This document shows positions 29,950 to 37,916 of a stretch of DNA of 64,000 nucleotides, piece by piece. The position numbers were made by a program, and so were the translations under genes. Within the stretch, counting starts at the first letter, position 1; each line of letters opens with the position of its first letter. A model generated the notes under the pieces. It had not been told where the DNA came from. It saw only the letters and a list, made by a program, of their open reading frames with translations, and made no database searches. Source of the stretch: Bradyrhizobium sp. CER78 (lineage in GTDB: Bacteria; Pseudomonadota; Alphaproteobacteria; Rhizobiales; Xanthobacteraceae); assembly GCF_029846235.1 (NCBI RefSeq), contig NZ_JARVWP010000006.1, forward strand, positions 248,001 through 312,000. Reading direction: 5' to 3'.

Positions 29950-30049
29950 TCGGGGGCGATCATCACGGAAAAACCATATCTCCCTCGGAAGAGGCGGGAT
30001 AAAATCCGGCGAAGCGGGACGAGCGTCGAACAGAGACCTGACATATCTG

Positions 30050-30862
30050 ATGGCAAAACACCTCATTGACCGCGGCGCGCGCACTGCGCTGGCTCTTTTC
30101 GTCACCGCCGCGATCGCAGGCGGCGCGACTGCGCAAAATGCGCCGTCGCCGAAACCCGCCGCACCCAAGGCAGCACCGAAGGTCAAGGACGCCGGCGCGC
30201 AGAGCAATGCCGACAAGGGCCCGACCACCACAGGTGCCACCCAGGCACCGCCAGACCCGGTGATTCCCGATCCGCGCCGCAACGTGCCCGCCAGCATCTT
30301 CCAGACCTTCGACGCCAACCAGAAGGCGCAGGCCGCCAAGGTCTCGGCCTATCTGTCGTCGCTGCAGACCCTGGTCGGGAATTTCGTGCAGGTCGGCCCC
30401 GACGGCACCAAGACCAAGGGCGATTTCTACATCCAGAAGCCCGGCAAGCTGCGCTTCGAATATGACAATCCAAGCACGATCGAGGTGATCGCCGACGGCT
30501 CGTCGGTCGCGGTGCGCGACCGCAGGCTCGCCACCCAGGACATCTATCCGCTGTCGCAGACCCCGCTGCGCTATCTGCTGTCGGACCGCATCGACCTGAT
30601 GAAGGACACCAACGTCGTCAGCGTCACCGCCGATGACGTGTTCGTCAGCATCACGATCGAGGAGAAGCAGGCGCTGGTCGGCACCAGCCGCTTCCTGCTG
30701 ATGATCGGCGCCAAGGACGGCAAGCTCAAGCAGTGGACCGTCACCGACCCGCAAGGCTACGACACCACGGTTGCGGTCTACAATCTCGACGCCACGCAGA
30801 AGCCCGATCCGGGCCTGTTCAAGATCGACTTCACGACCTATCCCGGATCGTCGCCGGGCTAG
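30050..30862 (+). CDS. lolA: Outer-membrane lipoprotein carrier protein
   Basis: A 270-residue periplasmic chaperone carrying lipoproteins from LolCDE to the outer membrane. A signal peptide (ending ATA-QN) is followed by a low-complexity Pro/Ala/Lys linker (about 28-80) that E. coli LolA lacks but alphaproteobacterial forms often have. The core contains KGDFYIQKPGKLRFEYDNPS and the TPLRYLLSDRIDL segment. It lies between ftsK and xth as in many alphaproteobacteria. Confidence 0.92.
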   Translation: MAKHLIDRGARTALALFVTAAIAGGATAQNAPSPKPAAPKAAPKVKDAGAQSNADKGPTTTGATQAPPDPVIPDPRRNVPASIFQTFDANQKAQAAKVSAYLSSLQTLVGNFVQVGPDGTKTKGDFYIQKPGKLRFEYDNPSTIEVIADGSSVAVRDRRLATQDIYPLSQTPLRYLLSDRIDLMKDTNVVSVTADDVFVSITIEEKQALVGTSRFLLMIGAKDGKLKQWTVTDPQGYDTTVAVYNLDATQKPDPGLFKIDFTTYPGSSPG

Positions 30863-30877
30863 CCGAGATGCCGTAAC

Positions 30878-30960
30878 CGTAGGGCGGGTTAGCCGAAGGC
30901 GTAACCCGCCATTCCCTCCGCGCAAGCATGGTGGGTTACGCTGCGCTAACCCACCCTACG
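30878..30960. repeat. Intergenic palindromic repeat, type B (cgtaggg-gggtt)
   Basis: Arms cgtagggcgggttagcc and gctaacccaccctacg, with an inner pair ggcgtaacccgcc / ggtgggttacgc. A hairpin of this kind after lolA may limit 3' decay or read-through. Confidence 0.8.
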
Positions 30961-31021
30961 CACCGTTGCTTGTGGACAAAGCGCCGACCCGCACTGAGAA
31001 CCATGCTAAGACGCAGCTCTC

Positions 31022-31837
31022 ATGCGGTTCTCCGTCACCACCTGGAACATCAATTCGGTGCGCCTGCGCATCGATATCGTCGCCAAATTCCTGAAGAGCG
31101 CCCGGCCGGATGTGCTGTGCCTGCAGGAAACCAAGTGCATCGACGATGCGTTTCCGTTGAAGCGCTTCAAGCGGCTCGGCTATGAGCATGTCGCGCTGAA
31201 CGGGCAGAAGGGCTATCACGGCGTTGCCATCGTCTCGCGCCTGCCGTTCGAGACGACCGACATCCGGACGTTCTGCGACAAGATCGACTCGCGGCACATC
31301 TCGGTTTCGTTCGGCGAGAAGGCGCAGATTGCAAAGCCGCTGGTGCTGCATAATTTCTACGTGCCGGCCGGCGGCGACATTCCCGATCCCGCGCTCAATC
31401 CGAAGTTCGAGCACAAGCTGCAATTCCTTGACGAGATGAAGAGCTGCGAGCCGCTGCATCCGCGCGGCGACGATCGCCACATCCTGGTCGGCGACCTCAA
31501 CGTCGCGCCGCATGAGAACGACGTGTGGTCGCACAAGCAGCTGCTGAAGGTGGTCTCGCATACGCCGGTCGAGACCGAGAAGCTGCTCGCGGCGCAGGCG
31601 CATGGCGAATGGTTCGACATCGCGCGCGAGCGGATCCCGATGTCGGAAAAAGTCTACACCTGGTGGAGCTATCGCGCCGCGGACTGGACCGTCGGCGACC
31701 GCGGCCGCAGGCTCGATCACATCTGGGTCTCGCGCGCGCTGAAGGATCACGTCAGCGATTTCAAGATCACCCGCGACGCCCGCAGCTGGGAGCGGCCGTC
31801 GGATCATGTGCCGGTGACGGCGGTGATGGAGGTTTGA
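31022..31837 (+). CDS. xth: Exodeoxyribonuclease III
   Basis: A 271-residue AP endonuclease/3'-5' exonuclease of base-excision repair. Family motifs are SVTTWNINSVRLR, LCLQETKCID (catalytic Glu), HNFYVPAGGD, LVGDLNVAPHENDVW, and the C-terminal RLDHIWVSRAL and PSDHVPVTA. Length is the usual size. Monocistronic, bounded by palindromic repeats on both sides. Confidence 0.96.
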   Translation: MRFSVTTWNINSVRLRIDIVAKFLKSARPDVLCLQETKCIDDAFPLKRFKRLGYEHVALNGQKGYHGVAIVSRLPFETTDIRTFCDKIDSRHISVSFGEKAQIAKPLVLHNFYVPAGGDIPDPALNPKFEHKLQFLDEMKSCEPLHPRGDDRHILVGDLNVAPHENDVWSHKQLLKVVSHTPVETEKLLAAQAHGEWFDIARERIPMSEKVYTWWSYRAADWTVGDRGRRLDHIWVSRALKDHVSDFKITRDARSWERPSDHVPVTAVMEV

Positions 31838-31864
31838 TTCACTGGTAAAGCAGCAACGTGATCC

Positions 31865-31962
31865 GTCACCCTGAGGAGCGCGAAGCGCGTCTCGAAGGGT
31901 GGACGGCCACCAGCCGGGCCGTGCATCCTTCGAGACGCGCGTTCCGCGCTCCTCAGGATGAC
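31865..31962. repeat. Intergenic palindromic repeat, type C (gtcaccctgaggag)
   Basis: Outer arms gtcaccctgaggagcgcg and cgcgctcctcaggatgac, with inner arms cgcgtctcgaaggg and ccttcgagacgcg. It lies in the convergent gap between xth and the cNMP-binding gene. The element at 56.99 kb is of the same type. Confidence 0.82.
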
Positions 31963-31994
31963 GGATTGGAGAGCTGTCGCCCAGTGACGACAAT

Positions 31995-32435
31995 TTATGT
32001 GCTCAACTTCCCGCCCGCCATCAGGATATCGCTGGCGAGCTGGCTGGTGCGCAGCGCAAGTTCGTCGCGCAGGCGGCGGGCTGCGGCTGGGTCGCTCTCC
32101 AGCACGCGCTGGAACAGGCTGCGCGCGACGCGGATCACCGAGCCGCGCTCCAATGCGGTCGCGGTCGACGGGCGTTTCATCGCGACGATCAATGCGAGCT
32201 CACCGATCAGCGCGCCGGGGCCGGCGATGATCTCGGCGCCGCCTTCCTCGACGCGGAAGCTGCCGCGCTGCACGACATAGCCGGCGTCCGCCGCGTCGCC
32301 GACCTTGAACAGCACCTCGCCTGCGTTGAAGTCGCGTTGCTCGGAGCCGATCGCCAGCATGCGCAAGGAGCTCTCGCCCAACAGACGCATCGTCGGGACC
32401 CGCTCGAGCAGGGCTACGTCATCATCGATCGACAT
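31995..32435 (-). CDS. Cyclic-nucleotide-binding domain protein
   Basis: A 146-residue protein made of a single Crp-type cNMP-binding domain: FNAGEVLFKVGDAADAGYVV, PGALIGELALIVAMKRPSTA, then a short helix. It lacks a DNA-binding domain, so it may act by protein contact. The phosphate-binding cassette has GELALI...RPSTA, where the usual Arg is retained as RPSTA. It lies about 60 bp downstream of the response regulator gene and may be co-transcribed. Confidence 0.85.
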   Translation of the reverse strand: MSIDDDVALLERVPTMRLLGESSLRMLAIGSEQRDFNAGEVLFKVGDAADAGYVVQRGSFRVEEGGAEIIAGPGALIGELALIVAMKRPSTATALERGSVIRVARSLFQRVLESDPAAARRLRDELALRTSQLASDILMAGGKLST

Positions 32436-32492
32436 TCAGGTCCGGTAACCGCGGTGCGCCTCGATTTCACGAATCGTTGAGCGCGAAGCGTA

Positions 32493-33179
32493 TCACGGCA
32501 CCAGCTTGTAGCCACCGGCTTCCGTCACCAGGATTTCCGGGTTGGCGGCGTCCTTCTCGATCTTCTGGCGGAGGCGGTAGATGTGGGTTTCCAGCGTGTG
32601 GGTGGTGACACCGGAATTGTAGCCCCAGACTTCCTGGAGCAGGGTCTCACGCGACACCGGCATCTGGCCGGCGCGGTAGAGGAAGCGCAGGATCGCGGTT
32701 TCCTTCTCGGTCAGTCGCACCTTGCGGGCATTGGCGCCGGTGAGCATCTTCGAGCCGGGACGGAACGAGTAGGGGCCGACCGAGAACACCGCGTCCTCGC
32801 TGGCCTCGTGCTGGCGCAGTTGCGCCCGGATCCGGGCCAGCAGCACCGCGAAGCGGAACGGCTTGGCCACATAGTCGTTGGCGCCGGACTCCAGGCCGAG
32901 GATCGTGTCGGAATCGGTGTCGTGGCCGGTCAGCATGATGATCGGGGCCTTGAAGCCACCCTTGCGCAAGCTGCGGACCACTTCGCGGCCGTCGGTGTCG
33001 GGCAGGCCGACGTCCATCAGGACCAGATCGGGAGAATTGGCTTTGGCGGCAGTGGCGCCCTTGGCGCCGGTGTCGACTGCGGAGGCTTCGAATTCCTCGT
33101 GCAGGGACAGTTGCTCCACCAGCGTATCGCGCAGATCGGTATCGTCATCCACGATCAAGATCTTGCGGGCATTGGCCAT
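32493..33179 (-). CDS. OmpR/PhoB-type response regulator (possibly CenR)
   Basis: A 228-residue two-component regulator. The receiver has the acidic pocket VDDDTD, phospho-Asp in LVLMDVGLPDTDG, Thr in LTGHDTD and Lys in VAKPF. The C-terminal winged helix has LTEKETAILRFLYRAG and TTHTLETHIYRLRQKIE. The text resembles the essential envelope regulator CenR of Caulobacter relatives, but that is from memory and uncertain. No kinase gene is adjacent, which also fits an orphan cell-envelope regulator. An L,D-transpeptidase gene is divergent. Confidence 0.85.
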   Translation of the reverse strand: MANARKILIVDDDTDLRDTLVEQLSLHEEFEASAVDTGAKGATAAKANSPDLVLMDVGLPDTDGREVVRSLRKGGFKAPIIMLTGHDTDSDTILGLESGANDYVAKPFRFAVLLARIRAQLRQHEASEDAVFSVGPYSFRPGSKMLTGANARKVRLTEKETAILRFLYRAGQMPVSRETLLQEVWGYNSGVTTHTLETHIYRLRQKIEKDAANPEILVTEAGGYKLVP

Positions 33180-33422
33180 AGGTACAATCCTTCGGGGGCG
33201 GGGCGGTCAGAGGCGGAGGGCGCTTAAGACCGTAACATCGGCTAGATATGTGCTCAGGTAGGCGATTGTTACCGATTCACAAGGCAACGGCAGTCTACCT
33301 CAAATCCGGCGGGGCAGGACGTGAATGTCCTGTAATGCCGGGTGATAGAATGATCCGAACATCCTAGGCAAGTTCAGTTTGGAACGATTCTTGAGGGAAG
33401 ATCAGCTATTTCAATCACTTAT

Positions 33423-33962
33423 ATGACAGCGAAACGTGATCGCCCGCTCTCGGCCATCGAGGTCCGCGCCGCCGCCGGCAATCCGCGCCGGGGCTGGCTG
33501 ACGGCCGACGGCTGGACGGTTCCCGTGGCGCTCGGACGCGGCGGAATCCTCGCCAACAAGCGCGAGGGCGACGGCGGCACGCCGCGCGGCATCTTCCATC
33601 CGCTGCAATTGTGGTGGCGCGCCGACCGGCACCGGCGTCCCCTGACCTTCCTGCCGACCCGGCCGATCCGCCGCGAGGACGCCTGGTGCGAGGACCCCGC
33701 CGACCGCCATTACAACCAGCCGATCCGGCTCGACCGCGAGCAGACCGGCGACCGCCTGACCCGCGAGGATCATCTCTACGACTTCATTGTCGAGATCGAC
33801 CACAACGCTGCGCCGCGGATCGCCGGCCGCGGCAGCGCCGTGTTCCTGCATCTGGCGCGACCGAATTTCGGACCGACCGCGGGCTGCGTCTCGATGACGA
33901 AGGCGTCGATGCTGCGGCTGTTGCGGCGAATGTCCCCGCAGACCCGTATCATCATCGGGTAG
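33423..33962 (+). CDS. L,D-transpeptidase (YkuD) family protein
   Basis: A 179-residue YkuD-domain protein. The catalytic signature HLARPNFGPTAGCVSMTKA holds the essential His and Cys. Such enzymes cross-link peptidoglycan or attach proteins to it. Unusually, no signal peptide is visible at the N-terminus (MTAKRDRPLSAIEVRAAAG), so either the export signal is atypical or the protein is cytosolic, as in the short YkuD/ErfK group with no known role. It lies next to a possible envelope regulator. Confidence 0.8.
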   Translation: MTAKRDRPLSAIEVRAAAGNPRRGWLTADGWTVPVALGRGGILANKREGDGGTPRGIFHPLQLWWRADRHRRPLTFLPTRPIRREDAWCEDPADRHYNQPIRLDREQTGDRLTREDHLYDFIVEIDHNAAPRIAGRGSAVFLHLARPNFGPTAGCVSMTKASMLRLLRRMSPQTRIIIG

Positions 33963-34118
33963 GGCGTTTTGCGTTCCGATCGCATCGGCGCGCGAATGTT
34001 CTGGATGGTTGGAATAGCTGAGCATCGGTTTTCCCACGCGACAGACGCGACGCGTTTGTGCTGAGATTGCTCGCGACCCAAAAACATTCCCCAAAATAAA
34101 TCTCGCGGGAGCGAAAGC

Positions 34119-34904
34119 ATGCTCGACACCAACCAGATCGCGGCCGCTGCAAGAGTCCTGAGCGAGCACTGGCACGCAGGGACAAAACTCGGCGCACTCG
34201 ACAGCTCAATCCGGCCGCGCGATCGCACCGAGGGCTACGCGGTGCAGGCCGCGCTGGAGAAGACGTCGCGCGAAAAACTGTTCGGCTGGAAGATCGCGGC
34301 GACCAGCGCGGCCGGCCAGAGGCACATCAACGTCGCCGGGCCGCTGGCAGGGCGCATCCTCGCCGAAACAGTGATCGCGGATGGCGGCACCGCGTCGATG
34401 AAGGGCATCGAGATGCGCGTCGGCGAACCGGAATTCGCCTTCCGCATGGCGCGTGATCTCGTGCCGCGCACAACGCCGTACAGCGTAAGCGAAGTGTTGG
34501 AGGCGGCCGGCACGCTGCACCCCGCGATCGAGATTCCGGATTCGCGGTTCGCCGATTTCGTCTCCGCCGGCGAAGCGCAGCTGATCGCCGACAATGCCTG
34601 CGCGCATCTGTTCGTGCTCGGAGCTGCAACGACCGCGGACTGGCGCGCGATCGATCTGGTCGAGGAGCGCCCGACCATCGCGCTGCGCGGCGAACGCTAC
34701 ATTGGCCACGGCAAGAACGTGCTCGGCGATCCCCGCGTGGCGCTCGCCTGGTGTGCCAACGAATTGCGCGCGCTCGGGCTGACGTTGCGGGCAGGGGAGG
34801 TCGTCACGACAGGCACCTGCCATCCCCCGCTGCCGATCGCGGCGGGTGATGTGTTCGCAGCGGACTTTGGCGCGATTGGAAAGGTGTCTGTGCGGTTCGC
34901 GTAG
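34119..34904 (+). CDS. 2-keto-4-pentenoate hydratase-like protein
   Basis: A 261-residue member of the fumarylacetoacetase superfamily, hydratase/decarboxylase branch (MhpD-like). Features are DRTEGYAVQAAL, FGWKIAATSAAGQ, the metal-binding MRVGEPEFAFRMA and IEIPDSRFADF, and GTCHPPLPIAAGD near the C-terminus. It usually acts in meta-cleavage of aromatics, but no other pathway gene is nearby, so the substrate is open. SD GGGAG sits 9 nt upstream. Confidence 0.85.
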   Translation: MLDTNQIAAAARVLSEHWHAGTKLGALDSSIRPRDRTEGYAVQAALEKTSREKLFGWKIAATSAAGQRHINVAGPLAGRILAETVIADGGTASMKGIEMRVGEPEFAFRMARDLVPRTTPYSVSEVLEAAGTLHPAIEIPDSRFADFVSAGEAQLIADNACAHLFVLGAATTADWRAIDLVEERPTIALRGERYIGHGKNVLGDPRVALAWCANELRALGLTLRAGEVVTTGTCHPPLPIAAGDVFAADFGAIGKVSVRFA

Positions 34905-34923
34905 GCTGCGCATTCTCCACATC

Positions 34924-35039
34924 GTCGTCCTGGCGAAAGCCTGGACCCATACGCCGCGGCCTCAGGAAAGGACACGCGGCTAACATTCAGTCTGCAACCG
35001 ACGACGGAGGCAAGGGGTCCTGGCTTTCGCCAGGACGAC
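34924..35039. repeat. Intergenic palindromic repeat, type E (gtcgtcctggcg)
   Basis: Outer arms gtcgtcctggcgaaagcc and ggctttcgccaggacgac. It contains the string acgccgcggcctc that also occurs in the type G element at 40.6 kb. It occupies the whole convergent gap between the hydratase gene and yggS. Confidence 0.85.
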
Positions 35040-35040
35040 A

Positions 35041-35745
35041 TCAGTTATGCGGCACGGTCCGCGTGCCAAAAATCGCCGAGCCCACCCGCACGTGCGTCGC
35101 GCCCATCGCGATTGCCACGGCGAAATCCGCGCTCATGCCCATCGACAAATTCTTTAGGCCGTTGCGCGCGGCGATCTTGGCGCAGAGTGCGAAATGCGGC
35201 GCCGGCGCCTGGTCGACCGGCGGGATGCACATCAGTCCGGAAATCTGCAGGCCATACTTGTCGCGGCACGCCGCGATGAAGGTATCCGCGTCCTGCGGCG
35301 CGACGCCGGCCTTCTGCGGCTCCTCGCCGGTATTGATCTGGACAAACAGTTCCGGGTGCTTCTCCTGATTTTTGATTTCCTTGGCTAACGCTTCGCAAAT
35401 GCTGGCGCGATCGACCGAATGGATCGCATCGAACAGCGCGACCGCCTCCTTGGCCTTGTTCGACTGCAACGGCCCGATCAGGTGCAGCTTCACGCCGGGA
35501 TGAGCCTGGGTCAGCTCCGGCCACTTGCCCTTGGCCTCCTGCACCCGATTTTCGCCAAATACGCGCTGTCCGGCGCCGATAATCGGCAAAATTGCGTCGG
35601 CCGCGAATGTCTTCGACACCGCGATCAGCGTCACCGACGCGCGGTCGCGCCGCGCCTCCTTGCAGGCACGCGCGATCTCCTGCTCCACGGCGGCGAGGCC
35701 ATGTGATGAATCAGCCGATAACGGCGTGGTCGGGCTTTGCGTCAT
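35041..35745 (-). CDS. YggS-family PLP homeostasis protein
   Basis: A 234-residue PLP-binding alanine-racemase-fold protein (PLPBP/YggS) that keeps vitamin B6 and amino-acid pools balanced. The PLP lysine is in LIAVSKTFAADAI. Later motifs are FGENRVQEAKGKWPEL, HLIGPLQSNKAKEAVALFD and LSMGMSADFAVAIAMGATHV. Monocistronic, convergent with the hydratase gene across a palindromic repeat. Confidence 0.94.
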   Translation of the reverse strand: MTQSPTTPLSADSSHGLAAVEQEIARACKEARRDRASVTLIAVSKTFAADAILPIIGAGQRVFGENRVQEAKGKWPELTQAHPGVKLHLIGPLQSNKAKEAVALFDAIHSVDRASICEALAKEIKNQEKHPELFVQINTGEEPQKAGVAPQDADTFIAACRDKYGLQISGLMCIPPVDQAPAPHFALCAKIAARNGLKNLSMGMSADFAVAIAMGATHVRVGSAIFGTRTVPHN

Positions 35746-35853
35746 GCTTGTGCCGTTCTCTGACAGGTGCGGGGGTTGGCTCGAATTTTACCAAATTCGG
35801 GAAAGGCTTTTTGAATCCCAGCATTCTACCTTGTGCGCGGGCAAGGGAATAGA

Positions 35854-37545
35854 ATGTCGGGCGTCACTTTCAACCGCAACCGGGTCAGGCTCAAGAAGGT
35901 TCTGGGTATCCGTGCCCGGCTCGCCTTGCTTGCGGTGATGCTGGTCGCGCCCTTGATGCTCGATCGCGTCCGCACGCTGGAAGATTCCCGCAGCAAGCAG
36001 ATCGCCCAGGCCGCAGCCGGCTATGCCAACCTCACCGCACACGCCGCGGAAACCCAGCGCGAAGTGGTGTCCTCGGTCGAGACCATGCTGAAGTCGGCCG
36101 CCTATATCCGCGCCTCCGGCGGCGTTGGGCAGAGCTGCGAGGTGCTCCGCGCCAGCCTGCCGACGGTGCTGCCCTGGATCCGCAGCATCATGTTCGTGTC
36201 GAGGGACGGGCTGGTGCAATGCTCGACGCTGAACAGCCAGGTCGGGCTCAGCATCGGCGATCGTGAATATTTCAAGAAGGCGCAGGACAACCGCGGCTTC
36301 GTGTTCAGCGACTATCTGCGCGGCAGGACCAATGGCCGCGCGATGATGATGGCGGCCTATCCGGTGGCCGCGATCAATCCGGAACAGGACGCCATCGTGG
36401 TCGCCGGCATCAACATCGACTGGCTGTCGCAGATCATGGCCAATCTCGGCGGCCAGCCCGGCATGTCGGCCGCTCTGGTCGATAGCACCGGCCTCGTGAT
36501 CGCGGCTCCATCGGATCATGCAAGCCTGATTGGCCACTCGCTCGACACCATCCCCTTAATGTCGGCGATTGCCGAGAAGGCGCTGAGCTACGACGAGCCG
36601 TCGGGCTCGGTGTCGTTCACGGCCTCTGACGGCGCACAGCGTACGCTGAGCTTTGCCCGCATCGCCGGAACGCAGTCCCGGCTGATCGTCAGCATGGATG
36701 AGGCCAAGGTGACGGCGGCGATCAACCGCGAGATCCGCACCGCCTATCTGCAGCTCGGCTTCGTCTGCCTGTTCGTTTTGCTGGGTGCCCTGGTCGGCGC
36801 GGAACGGCTCGTCATCCATCCGATCGAGCTGATGACCGGCATGGCAAGGCGGTTCGGCGAAGGCGACTGGTCGGCGCGCGTCGCCAAGCACAAGCTGCCG
36901 TCGGAATTCGTGCCCTTGGCGCGCGCCTTCAACGCGATGGCGGCGCAGCTCAGCCAGCGCGAGCGCGAGCTCGTTGAGTCCAACGACCGTCTCACGGTGA
37001 TGGCTTCAATCGACGCGCTGTCAGGCCTCGCCAACCGCCGCGGCTTCCAGAGCCGGCTCGACTTCGAATGGATGCGGGCGCAGCAGTATGAATGCGAGCT
37101 GTCGCTGATGATGATCGATGTCGATCACTTCAAGCTCTACAACGACACCTACGGCCATCCCGAAGGCGACGCCTGCCTGACGCGGATCGGTGAGGTGCTG
37201 TCCGGCATCGCCGCCGACACGATGGGCTTTGCCGGCCGTTATGGCGGCGAGGAGTTCTGCTTGCTGCTGCCGAACACCGATGCCGCGCATGCGCTGGCAA
37301 TCGGCGAGACCGTGCGCACTGCCGTGCTCGGCCTCGCCGTGCCGCACGCGCCCTCGAGCTATTGCGTCGTCACCGTCAGCGTCGGCGTCGCAACGACCAA
37401 GCCGAACGAGACCCAGCGCCCCGGCGATCTGATTGAAGCCGCCGACGCTGCCCTCTACGCCGCCAAACGCCGCGGCCGGAATGCCGTCATCGAGCACGGG
37501 TTCCTGCAGACGCTGGATGAAGCCGGGATGGCGCTGGCGAGCTAG
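35854..37545 (+). CDS. Sensor diguanylate cyclase (dCache-HAMP-GGDEF)
   Basis: A 563-residue membrane protein. One helix (about 18-36) leads into a large periplasmic dCache-type sensor (about 37-300), followed by a second helix (about 300-325), a HAMP linker, and a GGDEF domain with intact RYGGEEFCLLL. MIDVDHFKLYNDTYGHPEGD carries the metal and substrate residues. It makes c-di-GMP in response to an extracellular ligand. Start 35854 follows AAGGGA; a GTG at 35833 is less likely. Confidence 0.92.
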   Translation: MSGVTFNRNRVRLKKVLGIRARLALLAVMLVAPLMLDRVRTLEDSRSKQIAQAAAGYANLTAHAAETQREVVSSVETMLKSAAYIRASGGVGQSCEVLRASLPTVLPWIRSIMFVSRDGLVQCSTLNSQVGLSIGDREYFKKAQDNRGFVFSDYLRGRTNGRAMMMAAYPVAAINPEQDAIVVAGINIDWLSQIMANLGGQPGMSAALVDSTGLVIAAPSDHASLIGHSLDTIPLMSAIAEKALSYDEPSGSVSFTASDGAQRTLSFARIAGTQSRLIVSMDEAKVTAAINREIRTAYLQLGFVCLFVLLGALVGAERLVIHPIELMTGMARRFGEGDWSARVAKHKLPSEFVPLARAFNAMAAQLSQRERELVESNDRLTVMASIDALSGLANRRGFQSRLDFEWMRAQQYECELSLMMIDVDHFKLYNDTYGHPEGDACLTRIGEVLSGIAADTMGFAGRYGGEEFCLLLPNTDAAHALAIGETVRTAVLGLAVPHAPSSYCVVTVSVGVATTKPNETQRPGDLIEAADAALYAAKRRGRNAVIEHGFLQTLDEAGMALAS

Positions 37546-37916
37546 CTGCATCGCCCCGTGCAGGTGGAGCAGCATCGAGAGCGCATCCCTCCCGCCAGCA
37601 GGCAAAATGACTGCTGGTGCTCTTATCGACACGCAACGGGATCGTACCCAATTGTAGTCCGGATGCCGCCGTGACCCGTTTCGGATCCCGGCGCGCCACT
37701 GTTATTAGGTCAACGGTGCTGCCCGATAGTCCCTCGTTCCGAAGTTGCCGGGCATCCCTCTACTCACCATCGTGCGGCCATGCTTTGGTCAAAACTGCGT
37801 TGAGTGCTTGGCGGGAACATCGACGTCATGACAATGCGATTCGCCGCTTTTGGTGACACTGGATCAGGGGACAGGTCGCCACCGCATTCCTGAGATGCCC
37901 ACTGCAAAGGCTTGCG
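37546..37916. other. 371-bp gap with nothing recognised
   Basis: No convincing gene, repeat arms or terminator. Base composition is less GC-rich than neighbouring genes. It must hold the promoter of the MASE1 kinase gene. Confidence 0.5.

Noticed and set aside
28636..30339. 567-codon open frame on the minus strand
   Set aside because: Antisense of ftsK and lolA; no domain and atypical composition.
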